Below are positions 6,768 through 13,278 of a stretch of DNA of 13,278 nt, in pieces (the first letter of the stretch is position 1; each line of letters opens with the position of its first letter). The notes beneath the pieces were generated by a model. That model was not told the DNA's origin and did no database searches. It worked only from the letters and a program-made list of their open reading frames with translations. Both the position numbers and the translations under genes were made by a program. Source of the DNA: Gemmatimonadota bacterium (GTDB lineage Bacteria > Gemmatimonadota > Gemmatimonadetes > Gemmatimonadales > GWC2-71-9); the NCBI GenBank assembly GCA_003220955.1, contig QHTW01000151.1:1-13278 (forward strand), read 5' to 3'.

Positions 6768-7905
6768 AGCCGGCCGCCAGGTTCAGGTGGTTGACGGTGA
6801 AGTCGCCGGCCTGATAGCGCGTCTGGAGGCGGCGAAACTCGAAGCCGAACACCAGCGGGCCGGGCGGACGCCACTCGACGTGCCCCTCGCATACGAAATT
6901 GCGGAATCGTCCCGTTGCCGGCACATCGGTATCCTTGGGATCGTCGATGCCGCAGCCGCCGCCGAACATCCAGCCCGTACGCGGGCGCACGTTCAACTGG
7001 CCCCATCCGCCTTTCGTGCGCACGGGCGCGCCGCCGACCCCGTTATTCTGTCCGATCCCGCCCCCGCCCAGCCCGGCGATCGCCTGGCCGATGAACGCTT
7101 CGCCGAGGATCTCGGCGGGCCCGAACTTGAGTCGCGTGTCGAACGTGACGGCGCGTGACTGGAGCAGGGAATCGCCCGTGAGCGAGTCGAAACCGCGCAG
7201 CCAGCCGATGTGGCCGCCGATCGCCACCTCGCTGGGATCATCCGTCGGTCCCCACCCCAGCCGCACGCGGCCTTCGACGTAGGGGCGACCGCTTCGTTCG
7301 CCCGAGTCTGCTTGTGTGGTGAGAGCCCCTTGTGGCGCACCGCTGATCGGGGCCAGCACCGCACCCTGGACCGCGAGACGAAACGTGTATCCGTATTCCC
7401 ACGTGACCCGCGCCTGCGGAATCCAGAACCAGAGATTGCCGGCATTGCTGAAATCCGGTACGCCTACTCCCGCCAGCGAACGCGGATTGCGATCCGAAAC
7501 CAGCGCGGTTTCCTGGCCCAGCAGGATTTGCACATGGGTCCATTGGACGGTGCCGATGGCCCGGCGCAGGCGCAGTAGCGGGAAGTTTCGATTGCCGGCG
7601 GCCGCTTGTTGTCCGCCGAAGAAGTCGACGTCGACCTCCCCACTGAAAGCGCCGCCGAGCACGTCGGGGTCGGTGACGAAGACGCCGAGCCGCGTCTGTC
7701 GCATCGTGGCACTGGCGCCCGTCACACCGGTCGCGTCCGTATCGGCGAAGACGGGGACGTCACTGTTGTTGGTGCGCGCGCTATTATAGAAACCGTTCAT
7801 GAGCACGGTGCCGGTGAACTCGACCGTGCGTTTGTGGGGCGGGGGCGGTGGTGGAGGGGATGCAGGCTGCTGTGTAGAGAGAGAGAGCAAAAGCAAGACC
7901 TGCAT
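6757..7905 (-). CDS. predicted outer-membrane beta-barrel (porin-like) protein
   Basis: The 382-residue product starts with a short hydrophobic export signal (MQVLLLLSLSTQQPASP) followed by seven consecutive prolines. The rest alternates polar and hydrophobic residues in short strands separated by Gly/Asn/Asp-rich turns (for example LGVFVTDPDVLGGAFSGEVDVDFFGG), and the protein ends in a terminal Phe (LAAGFRF), as outer-membrane barrels do. I expect a porin-like channel; the substrate is unknown. The signal is short and lacks the usual positive charge at its start. AGGAG lies 9 bases upstream of the ATG at 7905; the adjoining in-frame GTG at 7908 is an equally spaced alternative. The gene is divergent from the cupredoxin gene. 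A weak TTGCGT/TACTGT pair at 7965-7938 could be its promoter. Confidence 0.7.
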   Translation of the reverse strand: MQVLLLLSLSTQQPASPPPPPPPHKRTVEFTGTVLMNGFYNSARTNNSDVPVFADTDATGVTGASATMRQTRLGVFVTDPDVLGGAFSGEVDVDFFGGQQAAAGNRNFPLLRLRRAIGTVQWTHVQILLGQETALVSDRNPRSLAGVGVPDFSNAGNLWFWIPQARVTWEYGYTFRLAVQGAVLAPISGAPQGALTTQADSGERSGRPYVEGRVRLGWGPTDDPSEVAIGGHIGWLRGFDSLTGDSLLQSRAVTFDTRLKFGPAEILGEAFIGQAIAGLGGGGIGQNNGVGGAPVRTKGGWGQLNVRPRTGWMFGGGCGIDDPKDTDVPATGRFRNFVCEGHVEWRPPGPLVFGFEFRRLQTRYQAGDFTVNHLNLAAGFRF

Positions 7906-7972
7906 CACGGCTCGCTCCTGGCGACTTGGTTGGCACTACAGTAAGCTCCACGCCCTCGGACGCAACAGCTTC

Positions 7973-7977
7973 GGGAG
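7973..7977 (+). promoter_or_regulatory. ribosome binding site of the cupredoxin
   Basis: GGGAG lies 7 bases before the ATG at 7985 and picks that codon over upstream in-frame codons such as the ATG at 7799, which would read through the divergent porin gene. Confidence 0.6.
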
Positions 7978-7984
7978 ATTCGTG

Positions 7985-8651
7985 ATGCGTGTGGTGGGTA
8001 TCGTCATGCTGCTCGCCGTCGGCGGGCTGATGTCCGACGCGGGGATATCAGGCCGGATCGTGATTCTCGAGAAAGACAACAAACCGTCGCCGGATCTGAG
8101 CGACGCGGTGCTGTATCTGGAAGCGCCCGCCAGCGTGTCGACCGCGGGCAAGCCGGTCACCGTTGAGATCGCGATTACGGACAAGACGTACGCCCCACAC
8201 GTCGTCGTCGTGCCTGTCGGCTCGACGGTGCGCTTTCCGAACCACGATCCGTTCAATCACAACGTCTTCTCGGTGAGCGAGCCCAACAGCTTCGACCTGG
8301 GGCTCTACGGTCGGGGCGAGGCAAAGAGCAATACGTTCGATCATCCCGGTCTGGTGCGGGTGTACTGCAACGTCCACCCGCGCATGGTCGCCTACGTGCT
8401 CGTCATGGAGAACCGGTACTACGCGCAGCCGCTTCACCATCGACAACGTGCCCGGCGGGCGCTATCGCCTCCACGTCTGGCACGAGCGTATTCCCAGCGA
8501 AGTCGTCAAGGACGTCATGGCCGGGGCGGGGGCGGGGGCCACGCAACAGGAGCTGCAGATTTCGCTGAATGCCCGCGGCTACCAGTGGGAGCCCCATCGC
8601 AACAAGTACGGACGAAACTACCCCACCAATGCCGGGCGCGAGCGCTACTAA
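7985..8651 (+). pseudogene. periplasmic cupredoxin (methylamine-utilisation type) with a frameshift
   Basis: The first frame (148 codons, to about 8428) encodes a signal peptide (MRVVGIVMLLAVGGLMSDAG) and a blue-copper domain. VPVGSTVRFPNHDPFNHNVF supplies His92, and VYCNVHPRM supplies Cys128, His131 and Met134: a complete type 1 copper site for electron transfer in the periplasm. Homology then continues in the +1 frame from about 8430 (RFTIDNVPGGRYRLHVWHER and on to NAGRERY) up to a TAA at 8649-8651. That part resembles the carboxypeptidase-regulatory-like domain that usually follows in this family. The expected YYAQP-x-DGRFTI linker is missing, so a deletion of 2 bases, or of 3n+2 bases, between 8428 and 8432 is the simplest explanation. 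Without a shift the frame runs on to 8668 as unrelated sequence. GGGAG at 7973-7977 is the ribosome site for the ATG at 7985. The copper domain itself is intact and could still be made. Sequencing error is possible. Confidence 0.8.
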
Positions 8652-10629
8652 ACCCGCGTTCGGGCTGACCGCCAAGATCTTCGTCGCCTCGACACTGCTC
8701 GTGGTGGCGGTGCTCGGGATTACGTTCGGCGTCACGTCGGTGCAGGCAAATCGCACGGCGGACGCCTCGATCCACCGCGCACTCTTATCGACACGCCGGG
8801 CCGTGGACGACTATCTCACGGCTCGCACGCGCACGTTAGGGCGTGCGACCACGGTCGCGACGGACGTCCCGCAGTACCGGCAGCGGCTGCTCAACCAACG
8901 CGATCGCTCCGAAGCCCTGGATCAGGCCGACGACATCCAGGGGCTGGTCGACGCGGCGTGGGTGCTGGTCACGAACAGCGACGGGATCCTGATCGCGCGC
9001 ACTGATTATCGCGAGCAGTACGATCGCGACCTCTCGATCGCGCCGCTCATCGCGAACGCGCTCTCGGGCGACCAAACGAGTGGCGCCTGGCTCGACGACG
9101 TGCAGGGGACGATGTACATGGCGATCGGCACGCCGCTGCGCGATCGCCCGACCGCGGCGCCGCTGGGCGCGCTCGTCGCGACCTACCAGATCGACGACTC
9201 GCTCGACGTCGTGTTCTTCGCGCTCGATACGCTGGGTAAGCCGGTCGTCGTGGGGAGCACTGTGCCGGCGCAAGAGATCGGCCCCGCGCTGCAAAGCTCA
9301 GTACAGGCGGCAGCGCTGGCCGCGGATACCGGCGGCGAGGGCATGGCGCTCGCTGCGGCGCTGGGGAAGCAGCACATGATCGGCCTGGCCGGAGCGATTC
9401 GTTCGCCCTCGGGCGACGTGCGCGGCGGATTCGTCGCGCTGCGCTCCCGGGAATCGGAGTTGGCGGCGTTCAATGCGCTGCGGCGCACGATGTTGTGGGC
9501 GGTGGGGCTGGGTGTCGTGCTCGCGCTAATCTTCGCCTTCGTCCAGGCGCGACAGATCGCCGGTCCGGTGCGCCGGCTCGCGATTGCGACCCGTAAGGTG
9601 CAGGACGGCGACTACAGTGTCGACGTCGCGGTACAGTCGCGCGACGAAATCGGCATTTTGTCGCAGGCGTTCAAGAGTCTCGTCGAAGACCTCAAGGAAA
9701 AGGCGGCGCTGGTCGAATACATGATGCAGGCATCGGGCAGCGCGGCGACGCAGCCGATTACCTCGACGCCCACGGCGGTCCGTGCGGTCGACGGCGGCCA
9801 GCTGCGGCCCGGCGCCACTTTCGCCGGCCGTTATGAAGTCAAGGAAATGCTCGGCGCGGGCGGGATGGGCGTCGTGTATCGCGCATTCGACCGCGAGCTG
9901 CAGGAGCCCGTCGCGATCAAGACGCTCAAACCGGAGGCCATGGCCGGCGGCAGCGTCGCGCTCGATCGCTTCAAGCAGGAGATCCGACTGGCGCGGAAGA
10001 TCGCCCACCGCAACGTCGTCCGGACCTACGATCTCGGCGAGCAGCACGGGATGTATTACCTGACGATGGAGTACGTCGAGGGCACCTCGCTCAAGCAGTT
10101 GATCGTGTCGCGCGGCAAGCTGCCCGTCGCGGTGACGTTGACCGTCGGCAAGCAGCTCTGTCGCGCGCTCGAAGTCGCGCATGCCGAGGGCGTGATCCAC
10201 CGGGACATCAAACCGCAGAATATCGTCGTGGAGCCGAGCGGTTTTCTAAAGGTGATGGATTTCGGCATCGCGCGGCTTGCCAATCCGCCGCAGGGCAAGG
10301 GATTGACGGAGGCCGGGGTGTCGATCGGCACACCGGATTACATGTCGCCCGAACAGCTATCGGGGGCGGAACTCGATCCGCGCAGCGACCTCTACGCCGC
10401 AGGCGTCGTGCTGTTCGAGTGTATCACGGGGCGAGTGCCGTTCGAGGCCGAGACGACGTGGGCGTTGGTGGCGAAGCACCTCGAAGAAGAACCGCCCGAT
10501 CCCCGCAAGTTCAATCCGGACGTTCCGGGCCCGCTGGCGGCCGTGATCCTGAAAGCGATGGCGAAGCAGCCCGATGACCGCTACGCGACGGCGTCGGACA
10601 TGCACGACGCGCTCGCGCGCCTGGGGTGA
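8629..10629 (+). CDS. transmembrane Ser/Thr protein kinase with Cache-like sensor and HAMP domain
   Basis: The 666-residue protein has, in order: a cytoplasmic start, transmembrane helix 1 (about 13-38), an extracytoplasmic sensor of about 250 residues resembling a Cache domain (ITNSDGILIARTDYRE-like strands), transmembrane helix 2 (287-307), a HAMP linker (307-360), a short linker, and a Hanks-type kinase domain (401-665). The kinase has all key residues: Gly loop GAGGMGVV from 409, Lys431 (VAIK), Glu451, HRDIKPQN with Asp526, DFG with Asp544, and SPEQ at 573-576. It should phosphorylate Ser/Thr on cytoplasmic targets in response to a periplasmic signal. A sensor-HAMP front end is typical of chemoreceptors and histidine kinases; most bacterial Ser/Thr kinases carry sensors C-terminally. 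The start is uncertain: the ATG at 8629 overlaps the upstream frame by 23 bases, and an ATG at 8569 would add 20 residues; neither has a good Shine-Dalgarno sequence. Confidence 0.9.
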   Translation: MPGASATKPAFGLTAKIFVASTLLVVAVLGITFGVTSVQANRTADASIHRALLSTRRAVDDYLTARTRTLGRATTVATDVPQYRQRLLNQRDRSEALDQADDIQGLVDAAWVLVTNSDGILIARTDYREQYDRDLSIAPLIANALSGDQTSGAWLDDVQGTMYMAIGTPLRDRPTAAPLGALVATYQIDDSLDVVFFALDTLGKPVVVGSTVPAQEIGPALQSSVQAAALAADTGGEGMALAAALGKQHMIGLAGAIRSPSGDVRGGFVALRSRESELAAFNALRRTMLWAVGLGVVLALIFAFVQARQIAGPVRRLAIATRKVQDGDYSVDVAVQSRDEIGILSQAFKSLVEDLKEKAALVEYMMQASGSAATQPITSTPTAVRAVDGGQLRPGATFAGRYEVKEMLGAGGMGVVYRAFDRELQEPVAIKTLKPEAMAGGSVALDRFKQEIRLARKIAHRNVVRTYDLGEQHGMYYLTMEYVEGTSLKQLIVSRGKLPVAVTLTVGKQLCRALEVAHAEGVIHRDIKPQNIVVEPSGFLKVMDFGIARLANPPQGKGLTEAGVSIGTPDYMSPEQLSGAELDPRSDLYAAGVVLFECITGRVPFEAETTWALVAKHLEEEPPDPRKFNPDVPGPLAAVILKAMAKQPDDRYATASDMHDALARLG

Positions 10630-10684
10630 TCGCCCTCGTCAGGGCCGGCGCGCGTTGTTCGATTGCTGATACACAATGATGATG

Positions 10685-10709
10685 ACCAGGTCGTCGGAAC
10701 CGACCTGGT
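10685..10709. terminator. inverted repeat between convergent genes, possible bidirectional terminator
   Basis: ACCAGGTCG (10685-10693) and CGACCTGGT (10701-10709) are perfect 9-base arms around a 7-base loop, between the convergent kinase and beta-sandwich genes. No T-run follows on either strand, so it is not a classical intrinsic terminator. A smaller hairpin, GCCCT-cgtc-AGGGC (10632-10645), lies directly after the kinase stop. Position between convergent genes suggests transcript ends, but the repeat may also be incidental to a coding-like stretch there. Confidence 0.35.
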
Positions 10710-10746
10710 GTATGCCGTGCGAGCTGCCGGTTCGGGTCAAGATCGG

Positions 10747-11397
10747 CTATCGCGCTATTGCTGGCGTCGTGATGCGCACGTCGCGGAACGTGGCGCGCTC
10801 CGTGACGGCGGCGTTGTGTGAACAGACGAACAGCCCGACGTAGACGGTATCGGGGAGTGAGACGCCGGTAAGTCGCTGGGTGACGAGCGTGTCGCCAAAC
10901 TGCGCGACCGACATGTAGTAGACCCCGTCGCGCCGCTCGAGCTGGATTATGGCGTCCGCGTCGGGGAGGCTGTCCGCTGACTTCTGCTCCTCCGTGATCG
11001 CGCCGGTCTGCCGGCGGAACTGGAGCGACATCAAGCCGTTGCCGTGCAAGGCGGCGGTAACGTGAGCGCTGCCCGGTTCGAGCGAGGGCCGAATGGTCCA
11101 ACCGATCTTCCGATGCTCCTCGACGCCGGCGCCGATAAAGCGCGCCCGCGTAGAGAGGACAAAGTTGCCGCTGATCCGTTTCCAGACGAAATGAAAATCG
11201 TCGCGCGTGTCCCACATGTTCTGACCCGAGCCCGCGACCAGGTACGTCTGCTGTTGCGGATCGTATGAGGCGGAACCTCTTGCTCTGCCAATGTTCGTGT
11301 GCGCGGTAAAGACGCCGACCGGACTCTGAGCGGCGAGGACGCGGCCGACAAAGGCAGAGCTCAGCGCGAGCGTGAGCAGGCAGTTAGGAAGCTCCAC
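10747..11397 (-). CDS. exported beta-sandwich (DUF1349/concanavalin-like) protein
   Basis: The 216-residue product opens with a signal peptide (MELPNCLLTLALSSAFVGRVLAA) and then a single globular domain. Its blocks, GSASYDPQQQTYLVAGSGQN, MWDTRDDFHFVWKRISGNFV, HRKIGWTIRPSL, VTAALHGNGLMSLQFRR and VYVGLFVCSHN, resemble the all-beta lectin-like domain that is often fused to TolB-like propeller proteins. Here it stands alone. It is probably periplasmic; such domains bind carbohydrate or act as structural modules, but ligand residues cannot be assigned. It starts at a GTG overlapping the end of the small membrane-protein gene by 14 bases, with AGG nine bases upstream, and so is the last gene of the cytochrome/molybdoenzyme operon. 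The frame stays open for 35 more codons past its TAG. Confidence 0.75.
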   Translation of the reverse strand: MELPNCLLTLALSSAFVGRVLAAQSPVGVFTAHTNIGRARGSASYDPQQQTYLVAGSGQNMWDTRDDFHFVWKRISGNFVLSTRARFIGAGVEEHRKIGWTIRPSLEPGSAHVTAALHGNGLMSLQFRRQTGAITEEQKSADSLPDADAIIQLERRDGVYYMSVAQFGDTLVTQRLTGVSLPDTVYVGLFVCSHNAAVTERATFRDVRITTPAIAR

Positions 11398-11611
11398 GCT
11401 GCCGAACCTGGAGAATTATTTCTGCGACCGCAAATAGCACCGCCAAGCCCGCCGACCCCGCGATCCAAAACATGCCGGTGCGCAGGATGAGATTGACGAT
11501 TGCCGCGGTAAGCGCACCGTAGGCCAAAATGAGCAGGGGCGACCGCTTGTATGGTCGGGGCTTTGGACGCCGCAGTTCGTGCATGCCCTTTCGGGTAGGG
11601 ATGCCGCCCAT
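11384..11611 (-). CDS. small two-helix membrane protein
   Basis: The 75-residue product has a basic N-terminus (MGGIPTRKGMHELRRPKPRP) and two hydrophobic helices, about residues 24-43 and 46-69, with a charged tail RQRGAS. I recognise no family. The ATG at 11611 is chosen because it overlaps the stop of the molybdoenzyme gene (TGATG) and has GGGAG about 4 bases upstream; the internal ATG at 11584 has no such site. Position inside a redox operon suggests a membrane subunit or assembly factor, but that is inference. The longer same-frame reading upstream of 11611 is a shadow of the molybdoenzyme. Confidence 0.6.
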   Translation of the reverse strand: MGGIPTRKGMHELRRPKPRPYKRSPLLILAYGALTAAIVNLILRTGMFWIAGSAGLAVLFAVAEIILQVRQRGAS

Positions 11612-12360
11612 CACACTCCCGCGAACCAGGGATACCCCTGATCTTCCCAGTACCCGCCCGGCCGCTCGGCGGTGAACGTCACCGACACCAGATACTTCGT
11701 CATTTTGTAGCCGAGTTTGGTGGGCGAGTACAGACGCAGCGGCGCGCCATGCGACGCCGGCAGTGGGTTGTCGTTCATCCCGTAGGCTAGAATCGTCTGC
11801 GGGTGCATCGCGCTCGCGAGATCCCAGCCGTTCGAGTACCCCGAGTCGAACGAGTCGAAGCGCACGTAGCGCGCTTGGGGCAGCATGCCGCAGCGCTCGG
11901 CGACCGCCGACAATGCGACGCCTTGCCACGTCGCGATCGCGCTCCATCCCTCGACGCAGTGGTGCTTGACCGTGTAGGTCGTTCGCGGCATCGCCTGGAG
12001 ATCGTCGATTGACAGCGTCAGCGGCTGCCGGACCAATCCGCCGACCTGCAACCGCCACGCAGCCGGGTCGCGCAGCATCGGCATCATCGGCGAGATGAAA
12101 TAACTCGGCAGGTGGGTCGCCCGCTCGGCGATGTCGTACTCGGGCGCTAGGCGGTGCTGCGAAAACAGGATCTTCTCGCCGACCCAGTCGTTCAGGCGAC
12201 TGACGTCGAGCAAGAGCGGGCGAACGGCGTTGCCGCCGTCCCAGCCGCATGCCGCGACCACCGAGCTGAGGCCTCCCGCGAGACCCAACTGCAGGAACCC
12301 TCGCCGATCGACTCGTGCCGACCTGCCATCGTGCCGACGTGCTACGTGATCGTCAGTCAT
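11611..12360 (-). CDS. Tat-exported molybdopterin-dependent oxidoreductase (sulfite-oxidase/MsrP-like fold)
   Basis: The 249-residue product starts with a twin-arginine signal (VDRRGFLQLGLAGG, Arg19-Arg20), then VVAAC, in which Cys38 fits a lipobox, so it may be an exported lipoprotein. The rest is the oxidoreductase molybdopterin-binding domain: LQVGGLVRQPLTLSIDDLQA, then VKHHCVEGWSAIATWQG with Cys135 as the molybdenum ligand, and DLASAMHPQTILAYGMNDNP with SHGAPLRL towards the end. The domain is shared by sulfite oxidase and by the methionine-sulfoxide reductase MsrP. The substrate cannot be told. Its start overlaps the cytochrome stop by 8 bases, so the two should be made together, and the cytochrome is the obvious electron partner. 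It has no C-terminal dimerisation domain, in line with its short length. Confidence 0.88.
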   Translation of the reverse strand: MTDDHVARRHDGRSARVDRRGFLQLGLAGGLSSVVAACGWDGGNAVRPLLLDVSRLNDWVGEKILFSQHRLAPEYDIAERATHLPSYFISPMMPMLRDPAAWRLQVGGLVRQPLTLSIDDLQAMPRTTYTVKHHCVEGWSAIATWQGVALSAVAERCGMLPQARYVRFDSFDSGYSNGWDLASAMHPQTILAYGMNDNPLPASHGAPLRLYSPTKLGYKMTKYLVSVTFTAERPGGYWEDQGYPWFAGV

Positions 12361-13081
12361 GCGAAGGAAATCTCCCCCGATACCAGCCGGAGATCATGGC
12401 CCGCAGCGACGCGGGATCCACCACGAACACGAGAATGACGTGCACGATGAGAAAGCCGGTGAAGATCCACACTGCCCAGAAATGCCAGTACCGTGCCGCC
12501 TGGAATCCGCCGAACAGGGCGGTGAGCCAGGAGAATTGCGTCGGCTTGTAGATCGCGAATCCCGTGAGGACCGACAAGACGCCCAGCAGAATAATGAAGG
12601 TGTACGCGAGCTTCTGGAGGGGGTTGTGTTTTCCCTGCGGCGGGTGCTCCTTGCGCAATCGCAGATAGTATTTCTGCATCTCGATCGCGCCACGAATATC
12701 GCGCGGCCGGAACAAGAGCGACCGCCATTCGCCGCTAGCCGCCAGGTACGACAGATACAACACGCCGCCGGCGATGAGCGGCCACATCAGCGCGAAGTGC
12801 CAGTTCAGTCCGCCCGCGAGCCATCCGCCCAGCCGGCTCCAGTGCGGAAAGCCATGCCCTTCGAACGCATTCACGTAGGACGGACCGTCGCGCTCGCCGA
12901 AGCGCGCGTACGCGGTATAAATCTGCAACCCGCTCATGATCATACCGGCGAGCACCACGAACGTCAGCCAATGCGTCAGGCGCACAATCCAATGATGTCG
13001 TTTGACCGGTTCCGGTTTGGGCCGTGCAGGGGGCGGGGGCGGGGGCGGGGACGGCGATTTCGGGACCGGAGTGCCAGTCAT
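12353..13081 (-). CDS. four-helix di-haem cytochrome b (b561/Ni-Fe hydrogenase cytochrome type)
   Basis: This 242-residue inner-membrane protein has a Pro-rich cytoplasmic tail (seven prolines at 12-18) followed by four or five helices near residues 35-57, 92-115, 158-178 and 198-222. Candidate haem ligands are His37 (RLTHW), His95 (NWHFALMW), His200 (YWHFWAVW) and His214 (LIVHVILV), enough for two haems. Proteins of this type pass electrons between quinol and a partner on the outer face of the membrane, here most likely the molybdoenzyme encoded immediately downstream with an 8-base overlap. It is first in a four-gene operon. There is no Shine-Dalgarno sequence before the ATG at 13081; instead TATACT (13093-13088) sits at the distance of a -10 box, predicting a leaderless message. 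Confidence 0.85.
   Translation of the reverse strand: MTGTPVPKSPSPPPPPPPARPKPEPVKRHHWIVRLTHWLTFVVLAGMIMSGLQIYTAYARFGERDGPSYVNAFEGHGFPHWSRLGGWLAGGLNWHFALMWPLIAGGVLYLSYLAASGEWRSLLFRPRDIRGAIEMQKYYLRLRKEHPPQGKHNPLQKLAYTFIILLGVLSVLTGFAIYKPTQFSWLTALFGGFQAARYWHFWAVWIFTGFLIVHVILVFVVDPASLRAMISGWYRGRFPSHD
13029..13050 (+). repeat. G-quadruplex-type repeat
   Basis: Four G runs separated by single C bases (G5-C-G5-C-G5-C-G4) meet the usual sequence rule for an intramolecular G-quadruplex. On the opposite strand they encode the proline run of the cytochrome, about 30 bases downstream of its start codon. The G-rich strand is the template for that gene. Formation in the cell is untested. Confidence 0.5.
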
Positions 13082-13102
13082 GCGCTAAGTATATTCTCTG
13101 AC
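13082..13102. promoter_or_regulatory. overlapping divergent -10 elements of the cytochrome and lipoprotein genes
   Basis: Only 21 bases separate the two divergent ATGs (13081 and 13103). On the minus strand TATACT (13093-13088) lies such that +1 falls exactly on A of the cytochrome ATG, with TTGCCG 16 bases upstream as a possible -35. On the plus strand TATATT (13090-13095) puts +1 at 13102-13103, on the lipoprotein ATG. Neither gene has room for, or shows, a Shine-Dalgarno sequence. Both messages should therefore be leaderless. Confidence 0.55.
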
Positions 13103-13278
13103 ATGCGCGCGGCAACGTTGCTCGCGATCACATGCCTCGTGTCCTGCCGGTCGCAGCAAGCGGCCGTCACGACTGGCAACGCCGACTCGCTGAGTTTTGC
13201 CGAGGTGGCGTCGGCCGACTCGGCGGACAGCGTGCTGCTCAAACCGCGCGTCGTGACGGAGCCAACCGTGGTCGTGTT
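13103..13278 (+). CDS. lipoprotein, 3'-truncated by the window edge
   Basis: The first 58 codons and two bases of a gene that continues beyond the window. MRAATLLAITCLVSCRSQQA is a lipoprotein signal peptide: LVSC fits the lipobox with Cys15 as the lipidated residue. The following stretch is rich in Ala, Ser, Asp and Val (NADSLSFAEVASADSADSVL), looks like a flexible linker and belongs to no family I recognise. It should be anchored in the envelope. The gene is divergent from the cytochrome operon and shares its promoter region, with a TATATT box placed for a leaderless message. Confidence 0.65.
   Translation, partial: MRAATLLAITCLVSCRSQQAAVTTGNADSLSFAEVASADSADSVLLKPRVVTEPTVVV

Noticed and set aside
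7836..7859. G-rich run at the porin-like gene start as a G-quadruplex
   Set aside because: Only three runs of three or more G; explained by the encoded prolines.
8523..8538. G-rich run in the cupredoxin C-terminal part as a G-quadruplex
   Set aside because: Only three G runs are present, one short of the usual rule; it simply encodes an Ala-Gly repeat.
9526..10200. 224-residue minus-strand ORF
   Set aside because: Antisense to HAMP and kinase domains, which are clearly coding on the plus strand.
11612..12250. upstream part of the long frame that contains the small membrane-protein gene
   Set aside because: It overlaps the molybdoenzyme completely, is Arg/Ala/Pro-rich without motifs, and only the part after 11611 looks like protein.
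1..13278. CRISPR array, tRNA, rRNA, insertion sequence or phage genes
   Set aside because: No direct repeat series, cloverleaf with CCA-type end, transposase motif or terminal inverted repeat was seen on reading both strands.

Overview
The window is high-GC, gene-dense bacterial chromosome with very short or overlapping gene junctions. Several families (an M28 peptidase with a signal peptide, DUF3052, a winged-helix regulator/membrane-protein pair, a cupredoxin of the methylamine-utilisation type, a transmembrane Ser/Thr kinase) are a mix I associate with Gemmatimonadota or Acidobacteriota. That assignment is an inference from gene content; there is no rRNA or marker gene here to prove it. 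No mobile element, CRISPR array, tRNA or rRNA was seen.

Layout. (1) 1-815, minus strand: an integral membrane protein followed by a winged-helix regulator whose start overlaps it and which runs off the left edge. A 19-bp palindrome and a TTGACA element lie just upstream. (2) 818-4227, minus strand: a membrane-anchored PHP-family protein, an exported M28 metallopeptidase and a DUF3052 protein in close succession. (3) 4287-6767, plus strand: a DinB-like protein, a 52-residue basic protein coupled to it by an ATGA overlap, and a CLC-type chloride channel/transporter with two CBS domains. (4) 6757-7905, minus strand: a predicted outer-membrane beta-barrel protein, convergent with and overlapping the CLC gene. 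(5) 7985-10629, plus strand: a periplasmic cupredoxin gene broken by a frameshift, overlapping a Ser/Thr protein kinase that has an N-terminal extracytoplasmic sensor and HAMP domain. (6) 10747-13081, minus strand: an operon of a b-type di-haem cytochrome, a Tat-exported molybdopterin oxidoreductase with a lipobox, a two-helix membrane protein and an exported beta-sandwich protein. (7) 13103 to the end, plus strand: the start of a lipoprotein gene, divergent from the cytochrome.

Functionally, the right half is dominated by the cell envelope and by redox chemistry: a cupredoxin beside a sensor kinase, and a membrane cytochrome that can feed electrons to an exported molybdenum enzyme. The most unusual points are the cupredoxin/sensor-kinase gene pair, the divergent promoters at 13082-13102 that predict leaderless mRNAs for both flanking genes, the doubly marked (Tat plus lipobox) molybdoenzyme, and the candidate operator of the membrane-protein/regulator pair. 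Nothing here is proof of an entirely new system.
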